Shown here: one piece after another, positions 21,546 through 22,543 of the stretch
Position numbering within the stretch: position 1 is the first letter of the stretch
How the letters are laid out: each line of letters starts with the position of its first letter
IMG/VR virus record: IMGVR_UViG_3300020445_000085
Location: 1-22,543 of that record
Source of the DNA: a virus
Reading direction: 5' to 3' (one strand)
Length of the DNA stretch: 22,543 nucleotides
Notes under the pieces: generated by a model
Told to the model about the DNA's origin: nothing
What the model saw: only the letters and a program-made list of their open reading frames with translations
The model's database searches: none
Position numbers and translations under genes: made by a program

Positions 21546-22543
21546 ATGAAAATAGCGTTGTTAAACGACACACACTTTGGTGTCCGTAATGATAGTATGA
21601 TATTTGATGATTTCATACATAAGTTTTATGATGAAATCTTTTTCCCATATTTGGAGAAACATAATATTAAAACACTTATTCATTTAGGTGATGTAGTTGA
21701 TAGAAGAAAATATATTAATTTTAGAGTAGCAGATAACTTTAGAAAAGGTTTCTTAAACAAACTATGGGATATGAAGATAGATACCCATATACTTATCGGT
21801 AATCACGATATATATTTCAAAAATACAAACAAGGTTAATTCTTTACAACAGTTGTGTACAGCACCTGATGGTGTTAATGAGCCTTGGATATATGAAGAAC
21901 CTAAAGTAGTTAATTTTGATGGTCTTGATATATTAATGTTACCTTGGATAAATCCTGAAAATCAAACACAATCTTTTGAAATGTTGAATACAGCAAAGGC
22001 TGATGTGTGTATGGCTCATTTAGATTTAAACGGTTTCTATATGCATGAGAATATAACACAAACACATGGTTTTGATAAAAGTATTGTACAAAGATTTGAT
22101 AAAACATTTAGTGGTCACTTTCATACAAAAAATGATGACGGCCAAATATTTTATTTAGGTTCTCAATACGAAATGACTTGGTCAGATTACGGTCAACAAA
22201 AATACTTTCATATATTTGATACCGAAACAAGAGAGATACAACCAATAGCAAATCCATTTACTATATTTGCTAAACTTGTTTATGATGATGAAGTGACAGA
22301 TTATGATAAACTTGAAATACATCCTTATCACAATAAATTTGTAAAACTAATTGTAAGAAATAAAAAAAATAACGAAATGTTTGACCGATTACTTGAAAGA
22401 TTATATAATAAAATAACGGTACATGAATTAAAAATATTAGAAGACTATTCCGACCTTAATGCTAATCTAGTAAGTGATGATGTTGTTGAAGGTACGGAAG
22501 ATACAATGACATTAGTAAACAATTATGTAGATCAATTACCAGT
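21546..22543 (+). CDS. 47: Recombination nuclease subunit gp47 (Mre11-like), 3' end outside window
   Basis: The frame is open from ATG 21546 to the window end (332 codons visible); T4 gp47 is 339, so little is missing. Metallophosphoesterase motifs appear in order: D-x-H in 'LLNDTHFG' (D8, H10), 'HLGDVVDRR' (D49), 'IGNHD' (about 84-88), 'MAHLD' (H158) and 'SGHFH' (about 189-193). It pairs with the SbcC/Rad50-like gp46, presumably encoded next, to resect DNA ends for recombination-dependent replication. TAGGTAGG lies just before the ATG, 18 nt after the gene 55 stop, so the two are cotranscribed. Confidence 0.95.
   Translation, partial: MKIALLNDTHFGVRNDSMIFDDFIHKFYDEIFFPYLEKHNIKTLIHLGDVVDRRKYINFRVADNFRKGFLNKLWDMKIDTHILIGNHDIYFKNTNKVNSLQQLCTAPDGVNEPWIYEEPKVVNFDGLDILMLPWINPENQTQSFEMLNTAKADVCMAHLDLNGFYMHENITQTHGFDKSIVQRFDKTFSGHFHTKNDDGQIFYLGSQYEMTWSDYGQQKYFHIFDTETREIQPIANPFTIFAKLVYDDEVTDYDKLEIHPYHNKFVKLIVRNKKNNEMFDRLLERLYNKITVHELKILEDYSDLNANLVSDDVVEGTEDTMTLVNNYVDQLP

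Noticed and set aside
1-22543. CRISPR arrays, insertion sequences, homing endonucleases, introns or att sites
   Set aside because: No spaced direct repeats, transposase or endonuclease motifs, or interrupted conserved genes were seen; all core genes are intact.

Overview
The window is part of the late-gene module of a T4-like tailed phage (contractile-tailed myovirus). The protein-level gene order runs neck 13-14, sheath stabiliser 15, terminase 16-17, sheath 18, tube 19, portal 20, prohead core, protease 21, scaffold 22, capsid 23, then uvsY, uvsW, sigma factor 55 and nuclease 47. The DNA is very AT-rich. Every convincing gene is on the + strand. Genes are packed with 0-30 nt gaps or TAATG/ATGA overlaps. 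The protein variants look like those of marine T4-like phages (cyanophage/pelagiphage type): a short capsid protein, a Sm-like protein, 2-oxoglutarate oxygenases, and a second tail-tube-like protein after gene 23. No photosynthesis genes are present. The host cannot be read from the sequence; an AT-rich marine alphaproteobacterium would fit, but that is inference.

Region by region. (1) 1-2171: the end of a 2OG-Fe(II) oxygenase, a small beta-rich protein and a long charged coiled-coil/fibre protein, probably virion appendage or accessory genes. (2) 2198-6988: neck, sheath terminator and DNA-packaging motor, with an uncatalogued 59-residue gene between 14 and 15. (3) 7071-11199: sheath, tube, portal. 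(4) 11202-16365: head assembly, consisting of prohead core proteins, three tandem related small beta proteins of unknown role, a 57-residue gene, then protease, scaffold and major capsid protein. The block closes with a strong intrinsic terminator. (5) 16454-17886: a tube-fold structural protein and a nucleotide-sugar-transferase-like protein. (6) 17911-20855: recombination genes uvsY and uvsW flanking a 2OG oxygenase, then a Sm-like protein. (7) 20856-22543: a noncoding island with divergent promoter-like signals, late sigma gene 55 and gene 47, which is cut by the window end.

Two promoter classes are visible. Late-type boxes (TATAAATA, or a variant CTAAATA, often followed by GT) precede several virion genes and would be read by gp55, which this window encodes. 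Two nearly identical sigma70-type promoters share ACAAAAGCTTTACA, a 17-bp spacer and TATAAT; they precede uvsY and gene 55. Gene 55 is thus on an early-type promoter and would in turn switch on the late genes. Several promoter boxes lie so close to the start codon that the mRNA is predicted to begin at or next to the ATG.

Most of the window is a conserved phage core. The points most worth checking are the three-gene paralogue cluster inside the head block, the possible leaderless transcripts, the matching early promoters, and the minus-strand promoter in the noncoding island before gene 55.
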